The notes under the pieces: generated by a model
The model's input: the letters and a program-made list of their open reading frames with translations, nothing else
Database searches by the model: none
What the model was told of the DNA's origin: nothing
Shown here: one piece after another, positions 23,810-32,607 of the stretch
Position numbering within the stretch: position 1 is the first letter of the stretch
How the letters are laid out: each line of letters begins with the position of its first letter
Made by a program: the position numbers and the translations under genes
Source: a virus
IMG/VR virus record: IMGVR_UViG_3300030202_003733
Coordinates: 47,201-111,200 of that record
Reading direction: 5' to 3' (one strand)
Length of the DNA: 64,000 nt

Positions 23810-24100
23810 TCACACCAGAGGCCATTTGGCCTCAAGAACTCGCTCAAGATCATCAATCTTGGACTGCAACTCAGCTTTTGTTTTAGTAGCCATGAGGGAG
23901 TCTTCTCCTTGCTGGTCTATCATTTCTAAATACTTCTTTTCGGCAGCCATAACCAAAGCGAACTTAGCTATTTGATTCTTTGTGCCTTTGATTTTTACCT
24001 TGTCAAGGGACATGCCTTCACCAATCATAGATTCCACAAGTATGGAACGTATGCCGTTTTCAAACTGTGCTTCATTGGGGTTGTTTAGATCAATATACAT
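23810..24100 (-). CDS. Small tail-module protein, 96 aa
   Basis: Not recognised. The product begins MYIDLNNPNEAQFENGIRSI, a phrase that looks like a small structured head domain, followed by a helix-rich charged region and a coiled coil near the C-terminus (KTKAELQSKIDDLERVLEAK). Its position next to the tape measure suggests a chaperone or a small baseplate component. A candidate late motif (24126-24134) lies 26 bases upstream of the ATG, after GGAG, so it may head the tape-measure operon. Confidence 0.65.
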   Translation of the reverse strand: MYIDLNNPNEAQFENGIRSILVESMIGEGMSLDKVKIKGTKNQIAKFALVMAAEKKYLEMIDQQGEDSLMATKTKAELQSKIDDLERVLEAKWPLV

Positions 24101-24125
24101 GAGTGCGCTCCTATAAGTTCATATT

Positions 24126-24134
24126 ATAATTAGT
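24126..24134 (-). promoter_or_regulatory. Candidate late-promoter motif (ACTAATTAT)
   Basis: ACTAATTAT on the coding strand, 26 bases before the start at 24100, in one of the few gaps of this region (63 bases). It is one of about ten matching motifs that sit 16-45 bases before virion genes. Confidence 0.5.
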
Positions 24135-24163
24135 ATACAGCCGCAAAATAGCATACAAACTTT

Positions 24164-24349
24164 CTATTCGCGTTTTAAGTGCTGGACTGCTTGGTACGGG
24201 GCCTGTGAGGAGGAAGATTTTTGTGCCTTTTTCCTAGCCTCTGCTTCCATTTCCTTTTCTTTCACCAACCTCTTCATAAACCATCTTCTAATCTGTGTTG
24301 GCAACGAGTAGGCCTCATGAAAATTCCAATTTCCGTGATATTTGAGCAT
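24164..24349 (-). CDS. Small tail assembly protein, 61 aa
   Basis: Begins LKYHGNWNFHEAYSLPTQIR and RRWFMKRLVKEKE, which resembles the short proteins following gp26-type baseplate genes in T4-like phages: a helical motif with aromatic residues and an RRWF helix. The C-terminus is basic and Ser/Lys-rich. Its role is probably in tail assembly, but no experimental counterpart can be named. It lies between the baseplate hub gene and the 96-aa gene. Confidence 0.6.
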   Translation of the reverse strand: MLKYHGNWNFHEAYSLPTQIRRWFMKRLVKEKEMEAEARKKAQKSSSSQAPYQAVQHLKRE

Positions 24350-24380
24350 AAAAAATTCTTCGTAAAGAACTTCGGAATAC

Positions 24381-25223
24381 TTAGAGTCTAGGCCAAAAAA
24401 AGTCTACGGTGAGCGGCACCTCCATGGGCGCTCTATGGTTGCAATTAGTGCAGGTAAACTCTTGTGTTAGGTCAATATTGGGCACAACTTTGCTGTACAT
24501 ACCGCGAAGGTACCTAGAGTCCAAAACTGGCATTTGATCTACAAATTTTTCTATGTCTCCGCGTATGGTCGATCCGTTAATTGAAGCTATAATGATCTTT
24601 AGTCTATCAGTCAGCGGAGTTTCGGGGAGATTGTTGTCTTTTTTACTGTTATTAAGCCTAGTCAGATATTGCTCGTCTTTACCATCCAAAAGGCGAACCT
24701 CTGTTCTAACTTTGGACACTGGCAAGTCGAACACAAAAGTATTTTGCTCAGTTTGTTCTACCTCAGAAATATCCAAATCATCTATGGATACATTTTTTGT
24801 TTTGCTTAAGTTAAACGTGTACTCCGATCTAGTGGAACACGCTGGGCATGTTACGTTAGCAAGATATTCCTCGCCAAAACCAGTTATGCGTGCTGCAACC
24901 ATAAGCGCATTCTTATCGCCAATCAACATATCGCTGGGAACCAGGGCTTTGTTCACAAGGAGGCTCTGTAGCATTCTATCTACCGCGACACCCTTTTGCA
25001 AAAGACTAATCGAAGACAAAATGTCCTCTTCTTTTGCCGTCATATATTTTATTTCAACACTCTCTACGCCATGAAGCGGGTGTTCCTCACTGTAATACTT
25101 GCCTTTAGACGGTAGTTCCACAAACGTGGTTGGCAAAGTAAAATTAAAGGAATCGTTTTGCTTCTTAGGTGGCTGTAAATCAAGATTAGGAGCAGAAACT
25201 CTCGAACTATTATCTCTAGACAA
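24381..25223 (-). CDS. Baseplate hub subunit, T4 gp26-like
   Basis: The 280-aa product shows the pattern of gp26-like baseplate proteins: TFVELPSKGKYY near residues 33-44, then helices, then a zinc-ribbon-like part with CPAC (C126, C129) and a second pair CTNC (C258, C261) close to the C-terminal VPLTVDFFWPRL. The two CxxC knuckles could bind one zinc. A near-perfect sigma70 promoter (25241-25269) lies just upstream and should start an operon running through the tape measure. Confidence 0.75.
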   Translation of the reverse strand: MSRDNSSRVSAPNLDLQPPKKQNDSFNFTLPTTFVELPSKGKYYSEEHPLHGVESVEIKYMTAKEEDILSSISLLQKGVAVDRMLQSLLVNKALVPSDMLIGDKNALMVAARITGFGEEYLANVTCPACSTRSEYTFNLSKTKNVSIDDLDISEVEQTEQNTFVFDLPVSKVRTEVRLLDGKDEQYLTRLNNSKKDNNLPETPLTDRLKIIIASINGSTIRGDIEKFVDQMPVLDSRYLRGMYSKVVPNIDLTQEFTCTNCNHRAPMEVPLTVDFFWPRL

Positions 25224-25240
25224 TTATCACCTCAATAAAT

Positions 25241-25269
25241 ATTATAACAAGAAAATACTATAGTGTCAA
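25241..25269 (-). promoter_or_regulatory. Consensus sigma70 promoter ahead of the baseplate/tape-measure operon
   Basis: On the minus strand TTGACA (25269-25264), a 17-base spacer and TATAAT (25246-25241): full consensus in both boxes. It lies between the tail tube gene (stop at 25273) and the gp26-like gene (start 25223), so the transcript would begin very close to the gene. A consensus host promoter within a late gene cluster is notable because other tail operons here carry the AT-rich motif instead. Confidence 0.85.
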
Positions 25270-25272
25270 GCT

Positions 25273-25866
25273 CTAAACACTATCTGCCCAGTATTTTCTA
25301 GAGGGAGCACCTCTGCTTGTTGGGCCTTGTGCCGACTCTTGGCCAGGTCCAACTTCAATAGACGCCCAGTCATAGGTAAACGTAATAGTGACTTCGGTCA
25401 TGCTGTCGCCATCGTAACCAAGGTCACCATACTTAACATTAGTAATAAATGGATTGTTAAGTGACCAAGTCTCAATAGCGTTACCTGCGGAGTCAATCTG
25501 CTCGATTACAACCCCTTGAAGGGCCGCCACAGCGTTAACCTTAGAAATCGTAGTGGTGTCATTGACATTAGCAGGTGGCTGGTAACCAGACTCATAAATG
25601 ATTCTAGACAAGTTGATCGATGCATCCGGACTAACCGGGTCTACAAGGGTAATGTCAACATTGTTCCACTTTGCCCTACCTGGATACTTAAAAGTGTGGT
25701 TGAGGAACTGATGTTCCGTAGTTGTGATTTCAATCGCTGGCTTTGTAGCCTTTTTGGCATACCAGGTCGCTCCATCAGGCATGGAACCAATGCGGACCAA
25801 AAATCTATATTGTCTTTTTGGCTCGCGGTCCATCGCGGATGTCCAAAAACCTGCTGAACTTGCCAT
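25273..25866 (-). CDS. Tail tube protein, T4 gp19-like
   Basis: Polymerises into the inner tube through which DNA passes. The 197-aa protein starts with a region typical of gp19 tubes (FWTSAMDREPKRQYRFLVRI), then KPAIEITTTEHQFLNHTFKY and PGRAKWNNVDITLVDPV, and a final strand FTYDWASIEVG. It follows the sheath gene and a small 109-aa gene in transcription order, in the same order as in T4 (18, 19). A candidate late motif lies 29 bases upstream. Confidence 0.9.
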   Translation of the reverse strand: MASSAGFWTSAMDREPKRQYRFLVRIGSMPDGATWYAKKATKPAIEITTTEHQFLNHTFKYPGRAKWNNVDITLVDPVSPDASINLSRIIYESGYQPPANVNDTTTISKVNAVAALQGVVIEQIDSAGNAIETWSLNNPFITNVKYGDLGYDGDSMTEVTITFTYDWASIEVGPGQESAQGPTSRGAPSRKYWADSV

Positions 25867-25894
25867 TGTCTATGTCTCCCTTTAGTGCTCAATA

Positions 25895-25903
25895 ATAATT
25901 AGT
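25895..25903 (-). promoter_or_regulatory. Candidate late-promoter motif (ACTAATTAT)
   Basis: ACTAATTAT followed by TATTGAGC on the coding strand, 29 bases before the tail tube ATG and just after the end of the 109-aa gene. Confidence 0.5.
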
Positions 25904-25925
25904 TGCTAAAATAAATTTGTTCTTC

Positions 25926-26255
25926 TTAAATGTCCATGGCCGTGTCGTCTTTCATATCGCCCGAATCAGAATGATATCTTTCGATCTCATCCATGAGCGA
26001 ACCAAAGAACTCAAGCAGCTCTGTGTTTTTCTCTAGTTTTCCCACAATGTCTTCGTTATACTCGTATCGGTCTTCCTCGCTAAGAGTCATACCCTTTGCT
26101 TCAAAGGCATCAAGTATGGCAGAAGCGATAAACTTAGAAGTGGACCCCATCTCGGCTTGTCTGGCTGCGTGATACGCAAACCCGGCCTCCTGTATACGGC
26201 CCACCTCTTCTTTAATAATACTCTTTATTCTTTCTTTTGTAAGTTTAAGTTTCAT
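25926..26255 (-). CDS. Small protein with capsid-targeting-like leader, 109 aa
   Basis: The N-terminus, LKLTKERIKSIIKEEVGRIQ, matches the pattern shared by the proteins at 49067, 52787 and 54599: a basic-hydrophobic helix ending in an acidic pair. IQE followed by A (residues 21-24) fits the T4 prohead-protease site (L/I)xE-A. If cleaved, a mature protein of about 86 residues, acidic at the end (DSGDMKDDTAMDI), would remain inside the capsid. No catalytic motif is seen. It sits between the sheath and tube genes, where T4 has no such gene. The function is unknown. Confidence 0.6.
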   Translation of the reverse strand: MKLKLTKERIKSIIKEEVGRIQEAGFAYHAARQAEMGSTSKFIASAILDAFEAKGMTLSEEDRYEYNEDIVGKLEKNTELLEFFGSLMDEIERYHSDSGDMKDDTAMDI

Positions 26256-26256
26256 A

Positions 26257-29200
26257 TTAGTCCTCGAAAGCCGCGCCAGTTCTTGTAATCACAAAGTCGA
26301 TTGCGATAAACTCAATCGATCTCGCTGGCTTGAGGAAAATCTTAGCGTACAAGATATTGCGATCAACCAAGTCAGGAGTTGTGGTCGTCTCATCGAGGAC
26401 AACTTTAAACTCAGTCAGGCCAAGTCTTGATTTAACAGAACCAAGGAAAGGCTCAACTTGTGACTTAAATCTTTGCCACGTCGCTCTCACGTTCTGGTCG
26501 AACAGGATGCGCGAGGCAATGAACGAAATTCTCTTCTTGAGGAATATGAGAAGCCTACGAACATTGATTCTGTCAAGGGCCGAGGGCGTAACTTGAAGTG
26601 TCTTCTGTCCGAAGATGACTATTCCCTCATTCGGGAAAGAAGCAATCGGGTTAATATTAGCAGCATACAGCGTGTCCCGGTCCTTCTTGGTGAGCCTTTC
26701 AGTGACTCCAGTGACCGCAAGGCCAGCATTGCCTTCGGAAAGTCCGCCTCTTGTAAAGCCAGCAGGAGCGAACCAAAGCTCAGATTTAGCTTGCGATGAA
26801 CCAAACGTGCCCAGTGCTACCACAGAAGGTGGCACCCAAAGGATTGCGCCATTTAGTGAATCTCTCACCTGGACCCAAGGGTAATATGTGCAAGCATAGC
26901 TAGAATTAATATTTCTACTTTTGAGTTGCTTCGCAGCCGTGTCAACGTTGCCAACTCTGTTAGAGAAAGACTCGGTGCTTTCAGTTTTTGGTGTATAAAC
27001 ATCCTCGATGTCTATGACTGCCATCGCATCACCACGACTCTCAGCAGTTGAAATCATGAACTCAGTCAATTTCTGATTAGTGACGCCAGGAGCAGCGATC
27101 ATGTTACAATCAACAACTTCTGGATCTGCGACCGCCTTAATACCTCTCCTAACAGAGTAGTATGCATAATTATTCTGCTCAGTTGCGGCTGAGGTCATGA
27201 CGTGATTACCAAACGGCTCTTTTTCTGTGATGTCCAAGCCGTCGTATCCGCCATAGAATGGGCTAGTGAAGCTGTTATATCCAAGTTCAAGGATAGCCGA
27301 AGACGATCCGTGGACCTGCGACATTGCAACACCCCGCACGCGCGAGCCTGAAGCCCAGAATGCTTCAGCACCCGAGGATCCGGTAGTAACGTCGTCGAGC
27401 GAGAACACCCACTGGAACTCCAAGCCAGACTCCACATCCCAAGTGTTAGTGGCGCTCGGGAAGCCAATGTTTAAGGCATCAGGCTCCGGCATCGCTCTGA
27501 GGTAGTCTGGGTAGCCCTCGTCATAGGTGGTGCCAGTAGCGGTTCTAGTGGTTATAAGTCCAAAGTAAACGTCTCTTGGATCACTAACATCTGCCTGTGA
27601 CGCAGATTTGCGAAGTCTCGTTCCCGGATAGACAAACGACGCTGTATAGCTTGCTAAATCAGGACCACCGGGCGCGTTGGCAGCAGCAGCCAAAAACTGC
27701 TGCACTGCAAGGGAGTAGGTGCCATAACGACCAACATTGTCATCAGTTATAGCGCTGTTAACATTTGCTGCACCCGTAACCCAGACGTTTTCGTTGTTGG
27801 CCAAGGTTGAACCGTCGCCGGCCAAGCTTGGGTTGAGATCACGGGGGAATGCATTACCACTTTGCGCGACAAACCCTCTAAATCTTGGCGGGCCAAACAC
27901 GCCAAATGGGAGGTAACCTGAATCCGTAGAGCCAGCGTCAACGTCAGAATGCATTTCAATGCGGACATATCTAGACTGGTTGTCAAACTGCCCGTATTCC
28001 CTCAGTAAGCCAGTATTATCATCATAAGTCATGAATTTGTCGCCTATCTTCCGAGCGACATAGTTTACAGAGGAAGGATTTAAGTTGCAGTTTGTGTACT
28101 TTTCAACAATACTCTTAGAGCCGTCCGTGTCATTTGATCTTCTAAACTCCACCGAGAAAGTGCCGTAAGGATCACTTTGATTGGTTGACAGCTTGATGTC
28201 AGTGATAGAGATTTTTAAGTTGTTTTGAACCCATTCGCCGTGGTCTAAGCCGTGGAACTTAAACAGTCTCTGCATGCTTTCACAAGTATAAGACGCGTGA
28301 TTAGTTGTAAGATCCTGCGAGAAGAACCAACCGGTTTGACCATTTACATAGCCGGCTCTCATATCCGACCTGTTGCGAGTACCGGACAAAATAGGCGCTA
28401 TGAAAGCAAAAGTGTCGCCCGCTGTAGAGCCACTGGCGGCGAGGTTGTGACCCACGTTACCATAAGGGTCTTGGCTCGCGTCAAGCCAGCTCTCAAAAGT
28501 TTCACCAAGGAAATAGTAAGCAGAGCCAGTAGGTTTCATACCAGCAGTATCAGTAACACTAGTGTTATTGAGTACTGGGTTGGTGTTGAAGACTTTTCTA
28601 ATATATTTATCAGAGTTTCTGTCAAAGTTGAAATTAGTGGTATGAACAGCAGCGTCGTCAGGGGCTGATGTTCCGTCCTTAATAATCATTTTAAATTCCA
28701 TGCTTGGCCCAACAGATTTAACCAGAGCACATGTCCCAGTAATCGGAATATCGAGCTGTGTCGAGCCTGACTGTGGGGAATTACCGGAAAGCACAATGGC
28801 AGCACCCTGTGCGTGATTAAGGTAGAATATAGCAGCTAAACTTCCAGTATTGTCAGTGTTTTCAAAAGCATGCGCGTCAGCAGCTAAAACATCCACCCCA
28901 ACACCACCACCAGAGGGGATTAAGAAGAGTCCATATGCGCCACCGTTTGAAGACGTTGCAACAGCGTGGTTCAGTTCGGTGTCCCAGCCAGCCTGACCGG
29001 CGGCGGTGGCGTTCTGGTGGTCTGCACCGAGAAGCCTAACAACCGTAGCAGGCCCAACACCAGATCTTAACCAAGCAAAAGCAGCATATGCAGCATACGT
29101 CGGGCCCATGTGGTTGCCCTCACGCCAAACATCACCGCCGCGACCTCCGGGGATTGGGTTGCCGAAAGTCTCGACAAACTCAGAACGTGATTTGATTTTT

Positions 29201-29343
29201 ACGGGCCTTAAGCCGGGTCCTTGAGGAAGGCGGCCAATAATCGCCGGGCCACTATTAATTGGTTCAGCCGGAAGCTGTGAGTTGTCAATCTCCTGGATCG
29301 AAATCCCTGGGGAAACAAAATTGAATCTGCTGCTAATTGCCAT
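26257..29343 (-). CDS. Tail sheath protein, T4 gp18-like, 1028 aa
   Basis: Contractile sheath subunit. The N-terminal part (SPGISIQEIDNSQLPAEPIN and SGPAIIGRLPQGPGLRPVKI) and the C-terminal part (INVRRLLIFLKKRISFIASR, LFDQN and SRLGLTEFKVVLDET) are classic sheath core elements that link neighbours by strand exchange. At 1028 residues it is much longer than T4 gp18 (659). The extra length lies in the middle (about residues 120-700), which should form surface-exposed domains on the sheath. A late-motif candidate is 40 bases upstream. Confidence 0.95.
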   Translation of the reverse strand: MAISSRFNFVSPGISIQEIDNSQLPAEPINSGPAIIGRLPQGPGLRPVKIKSRSEFVETFGNPIPGGRGGDVWREGNHMGPTYAAYAAFAWLRSGVGPATVVRLLGADHQNATAAGQAGWDTELNHAVATSSNGGAYGLFLIPSGGGVGVDVLAADAHAFENTDNTGSLAAIFYLNHAQGAAIVLSGNSPQSGSTQLDIPITGTCALVKSVGPSMEFKMIIKDGTSAPDDAAVHTTNFNFDRNSDKYIRKVFNTNPVLNNTSVTDTAGMKPTGSAYYFLGETFESWLDASQDPYGNVGHNLAASGSTAGDTFAFIAPILSGTRNRSDMRAGYVNGQTGWFFSQDLTTNHASYTCESMQRLFKFHGLDHGEWVQNNLKISITDIKLSTNQSDPYGTFSVEFRRSNDTDGSKSIVEKYTNCNLNPSSVNYVARKIGDKFMTYDDNTGLLREYGQFDNQSRYVRIEMHSDVDAGSTDSGYLPFGVFGPPRFRGFVAQSGNAFPRDLNPSLAGDGSTLANNENVWVTGAANVNSAITDDNVGRYGTYSLAVQQFLAAAANAPGGPDLASYTASFVYPGTRLRKSASQADVSDPRDVYFGLITTRTATGTTYDEGYPDYLRAMPEPDALNIGFPSATNTWDVESGLEFQWVFSLDDVTTGSSGAEAFWASGSRVRGVAMSQVHGSSSAILELGYNSFTSPFYGGYDGLDITEKEPFGNHVMTSAATEQNNYAYYSVRRGIKAVADPEVVDCNMIAAPGVTNQKLTEFMISTAESRGDAMAVIDIEDVYTPKTESTESFSNRVGNVDTAAKQLKSRNINSSYACTYYPWVQVRDSLNGAILWVPPSVVALGTFGSSQAKSELWFAPAGFTRGGLSEGNAGLAVTGVTERLTKKDRDTLYAANINPIASFPNEGIVIFGQKTLQVTPSALDRINVRRLLIFLKKRISFIASRILFDQNVRATWQRFKSQVEPFLGSVKSRLGLTEFKVVLDETTTTPDLVDRNILYAKIFLKPARSIEFIAIDFVITRTGAAFED

Positions 29344-29382
29344 TAGTATTATCTCCGAAAAAGCATATATAAAGTATACACA

Positions 29383-29392
29383 AATAAATAGT
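29383..29392 (-). promoter_or_regulatory. Candidate late-promoter motif (ACTATTTATT) before the sheath gene
   Basis: ACTATTTATT on the coding strand 40 bases before the sheath ATG, in a 72-base gap. Two GTATAC-like palindromes flank it. The same motif occurs before several other virion operons. Confidence 0.5.
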
Positions 29393-29415
29393 ATAGAAAA
29401 GGCTCAACGGACGAA

Positions 29416-30333
29416 TTACTCTCTATAAAATCCCTTGCCTATATACTTGCTAGTCACAAATTCATTTATATCACCCATCATAACTTTTTCTCTAGGCATC
29501 TTAACTTCTACCGCGTTTTCCCTCACAGTTATTTTGGGTCGTTCCGCGTTTGTGTCCTGACCTATCAGATAGCCAATGATTTTAACGTTAACTGTGGTGG
29601 CATAAACTCTCTCTTCCTCGCCAAGATTTTTTACATTATACTTCTGCCCAAAGTCATTTTGGATGAAGCCTTCGAATTTATGCCCCTCCTCCGTAATAAA
29701 GAAGTTATTTATCTGACCGGTCTTGGTTATGAATGGTGTAAATATTTCGTTCGCTTGCTGTTGGTACTCGGCTTGTATGTGTACTTCGTAGTTTGCCACG
29801 ACATAGGTTGGTATTGGCATGCTCACTGTTTCATAGACTATTTTTTTGTTATCATATGGGAAGTTATGCTGTCCAACACCAACTGATTGTCCGCTCATAC
29901 CCCCTTTGAGCCTAAACGAATCAGCGTTAGCAAAGTTTGCAGTTTTGTCCTGCTTGATCCGCCTAGCCACAGTTATGGCTCCGCCTTTCTCATCATTGTA
30001 CTCTGGGATATGTGCCCACGCGACACCCTTCATCTGTGGGTCTTTGATCAAAGAGGTTCTTTCGACGGTCATTAGGGGCAATCTTAAGACACCGGCGTCG
30101 TCCCGAAGCTCTTTATTATTTTTTATCTGAAACGCTCTCTCGGCAGAGACCCATAAAACAGGAACCTTATCCCAACCTTTATTTGTTGTTGAGTGGATGT
30201 TTAAAGTCCCGTCAACCCAGCTAAAAAAAGCCTTATCTATTGTCTCTATGGTAGATGGCATGATTGCTATCTCGCCTAGTACTCCATCTGCGTTGTTTAC
30301 TTCGGTGTAATCTCTTCTGTATCTACGTGGCAT
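29416..30333 (-). CDS. Tail completion / sheath-stabilising protein, T4 gp15-like
   Basis: Most likely caps the tail and stabilises the sheath. The 305-aa protein fits in length (gp15: 272) and position (between the neck gp14-like gene and the sheath). It contains a beta-rich body with NYEVHIQAEYQQQANEIFTP and FITKTGQINNFFITEEGHKF, and a helical C-terminal end. gp3 of T4 has a related role and cannot be excluded. The start overlaps the preceding stop by 11 bases. Confidence 0.65.
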   Translation of the reverse strand: MPRRYRRDYTEVNNADGVLGEIAIMPSTIETIDKAFFSWVDGTLNIHSTTNKGWDKVPVLWVSAERAFQIKNNKELRDDAGVLRLPLMTVERTSLIKDPQMKGVAWAHIPEYNDEKGGAITVARRIKQDKTANFANADSFRLKGGMSGQSVGVGQHNFPYDNKKIVYETVSMPIPTYVVANYEVHIQAEYQQQANEIFTPFITKTGQINNFFITEEGHKFEGFIQNDFGQKYNVKNLGEEERVYATTVNVKIIGYLIGQDTNAERPKITVRENAVEVKMPREKVMMGDINEFVTSKYIGKGFYRE

Positions 30334-30811
30334 CGAACAGTCCCTCCCGTGCTCTTATACACTTCGCTGATATTTCCAATTTGTGATCCACCTGACCAAA
30401 CAACCTTTTGGGTTCAGACAGCGTGACGATCTCATAATACAAATCGCCATAATACACAAAGTCACCCTCTCGGACAAACAAGTCTTGATCTTCGGTCAAC
30501 CTTCTTTTATGGAAATGAATATTAATTGATGACTCTTTGTCCAGACCTATAGAGTCATTATATTTAGTTTTGTACCCCTCCCACGCTATAAGAGCCTGGA
30601 CTCTGATGGGCGGCAGGAACGTTTTGGTTATAGCCTCGCCGTATAAGTCGTGAAAATTAGTTCTAGAGATATCAATGGGATAGTATATGACAGTCTGGCC
30701 TATAACCCTTTCGATAAGCTCATCATTAACTTGTTTTACAAGGTCTCTCTCCTTCTTACCAGTGAACAAGGGAGGGGGCGGTGCTTCAGGCTGTGACCAT
30801 TCATTACCCAT
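30323..30811 (-). CDS. Neck protein, T4 gp14-like
   Basis: A 162-aa protein with a proline-rich start (PEAPPPPLFTGKKE), then ELIERVIGQTVIYYPIDISR and a beta-rich body (LFVREGDFVYYGDLYYEIV). The order gp13-, gp14-, gp15-like, sheath, tube is the T4 order. Neck proteins close the filled head and connect it to the tail. The assignment rests on gene order and moderate pattern similarity. Confidence 0.65.
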   Translation of the reverse strand: MGNEWSQPEAPPPPLFTGKKERDLVKQVNDELIERVIGQTVIYYPIDISRTNFHDLYGEAITKTFLPPIRVQALIAWEGYKTKYNDSIGLDKESSINIHFHKRRLTEDQDLFVREGDFVYYGDLYYEIVTLSEPKRLFGQVDHKLEISAKCIRAREGLFDAT

Positions 30812-30817
30812 AACTTA

Positions 30818-32161
30818 TCACCCCACAAAGACAGGAAGGGGAATATCTTTCTGCATACTTTTTATAGAGTCTAACATCTCGGAGTCTGTTTTCATAGCAG
30901 CGGCATATGTGAGTTGGTCCAGTATACCGGTTAACTCATCTTTGAGAGCCTTCTTTTCTGTGCTAGCCTCCGTGAGAAGTGCCGTGCCGTTCAATGTGAC
31001 AGACTCCCCAGGAATAGGAATTGTGCCAAACTTGCTTCTTATTTGCCCAAGAGTCTCTTTTGATAGAGCAAGAGCATACTTTCTTATCCATTGTTTACCT
31101 ATTGAGTTAATGCTGTTGAACGGTATATTTTCAAATGGTATGGTGTTTAGGTTGTTTACTCCGTCAATGCCTGTCTTTCTTATACCAGAGTCCTCTTCAT
31201 CCCACGAGTCTCTATCGACAGTGAACTCAACCCACATATTTTTGATCAGTTCACCCTCCGGGGTGGGATACAGCTTTAGGTTATTATTGTGTATCTCATA
31301 GGAGTAGTGGGATATTCTGGTGTATATGTGGTCCTCATAGGCCATAGCTTGAAGCTTGTTTTGCCAAGTTGGTATTACTTCAAAAGTAGAGTCATCTGAA
31401 AATTGACCATACGTAGACATGTTTCCTACAACATTTAACCCACCATAATAGCCAAAAAATCTCCACATTGCTTGGGGGGTCTTGTAATAGACTCTCCTAA
31501 TTTTAACCTTGTCGCCCCCGATCTTCCCAGAATACGGAACAGGGTCATCGTTGGCCGCATCCGAATTATTGACCGCAGATGATGAAATAATGTTCTGCAA
31601 GTCGTAAATTTGCTGGTCAGACACAACATCAAAGGACGCTGAGTATGTTGTTTGTGTCCCGCCAAAACCTGCTTCTTCAGAAACTCCTTCCGCCACTCTT
31701 GTGGCATATGTAAATTTAAATCTTGGGTACTTTAAAGCAATATTCTTACCATATAGCGACTCACCCGAGCCCGATATGGTTCCATCATGATCAAAAGTGC
31801 CGGTTGCGGCACCGAGGACCTTCGTAAGAGTGTTTTTAGACTGGTGCAAGTTGATTATGTAGGAATATTCCATGACGGCGTTTTCATAGGACGTATAAAC
31901 ACTTGCAACGCTCAATTCTATATCTAAAACATCCCCACCAAGTGCTTTGTGAGTATAAGAAACCTGATCAGAGGCCCCAGACACAAAGTTTCTATCAAAA
32001 AAGTTGTTAGTTCCGCCAAAATCGTCGGCTGTCTTTACATATAGCCCAATCGGGTAGTTGCTGGAGTTGCCGGCACCGTCGTTGGTGGTAGCAACACTAC
32101 CCGTAGAGGGTAATATTGACTTGCTGGTTTGACTAGTTGGTAGAAGATTGGGTTTTGCCAT
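30818..32161 (-). CDS. Neck protein, T4 gp13-like, 447 aa
   Basis: Its C-terminal part carries a helical segment typical of gp13-type neck proteins (WIRKYALALSKETLGQIRSK followed by FGTIPIPGESVTLNG and EKKALKDELTGIL). The N-terminal 150 residues are Ser/Thr/Asn-rich and probably form an exposed domain. It is longer than T4 gp13 (309). It lies upstream of the gp14-like gene, as expected. A late-motif candidate lies 24 bases before the ATG. Confidence 0.75.
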   Translation of the reverse strand: MAKPNLLPTSQTSKSILPSTGSVATTNDGAGNSSNYPIGLYVKTADDFGGTNNFFDRNFVSGASDQVSYTHKALGGDVLDIELSVASVYTSYENAVMEYSYIINLHQSKNTLTKVLGAATGTFDHDGTISGSGESLYGKNIALKYPRFKFTYATRVAEGVSEEAGFGGTQTTYSASFDVVSDQQIYDLQNIISSSAVNNSDAANDDPVPYSGKIGGDKVKIRRVYYKTPQAMWRFFGYYGGLNVVGNMSTYGQFSDDSTFEVIPTWQNKLQAMAYEDHIYTRISHYSYEIHNNNLKLYPTPEGELIKNMWVEFTVDRDSWDEEDSGIRKTGIDGVNNLNTIPFENIPFNSINSIGKQWIRKYALALSKETLGQIRSKFGTIPIPGESVTLNGTALLTEASTEKKALKDELTGILDQLTYAAAMKTDSEMLDSIKSMQKDIPLPVFVG

Positions 32162-32184
32162 GTATACAAGTTCCTTATAACATA

Positions 32185-32193
32185 GTAATTAGT
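32185..32193 (-). promoter_or_regulatory. Candidate late-promoter motif (ACTAATTAC)
   Basis: ACTAATTAC on the coding strand, 24 bases before the gp13-like gene; one base different from the commoner ACTAATTAT. It starts the neck-sheath run of genes. Confidence 0.45.
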
Positions 32194-32229
32194 TACGGAT
32201 AAGCAAAACCCCCCGACATTAGAAGCATA

Positions 32230-32568
32230 TTACTTCTTAGTTGTTGATTTGCGGCGCTTCCTTGTCGGGGCTTTTGCTTTGGTTGTCGTTTTTTTGCTGG
32301 CTGCCCTTGCTTTTGGTTTTGCAACCTTTTTAGGTTCAGGCACCTTTTCGACTGCCGGCTCTGGGGCTTCCGCCTGTACGGCGGGCTCTTCTGCTAGTTC
32401 TTCTGCTACAGCATCAAGGATAGGTGTTGCGGGTTCAATCTCTGCCTCTGCCGCAGCAGCCTCAAGCTCTTCCGCTGTTGGTTCCTTGTTCGTAAATAGA
32501 TGTGGAAATCTCATTTTTCTTACACTAGCAAACTTTGGGTTGCTTAAAATTCTTCTTTTCTTGCCCAT
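32230..32568 (-). CDS. Basic-tailed small virion-module protein, 112 aa
   Basis: Begins MGKKRRILSNPKFASVRKMR, a basic motif, then a long acidic, Ala/Glu/Pro-rich linker and a strongly basic C-terminus (KKTTTKAKAPTRKRRKSTTK), resembling histone H1-like tails. It might bind DNA or an acidic capsid partner. The frame extends upstream over a terminator hairpin to another ATG, but GGAGG four bases before the ATG at 32568 decides the start. It lies between the 170-aa capsid-region gene and the neck genes. Confidence 0.65.
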   Translation of the reverse strand: MGKKRRILSNPKFASVRKMRFPHLFTNKEPTAEELEAAAAEAEIEPATPILDAVAEELAEEPAVQAEAPEPAVEKVPEPKKVAKPKARAASKKTTTKAKAPTRKRRKSTTKK

Positions 32569-32587
32569 TTTTCCTCCAATGGATATA

Positions 32588-32596
32588 ATAATTAGT
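32588..32596 (-). promoter_or_regulatory. Candidate late-promoter motif (ACTAATTAT)
   Basis: ACTAATTAT on the coding strand 20 bases before the ATG at 32568, right after a terminator hairpin (32608-32639). A terminator followed by this motif is what a new transcription unit would look like. Confidence 0.55.
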
Positions 32597-32607
32597 CTAT
32601 AAATAAA

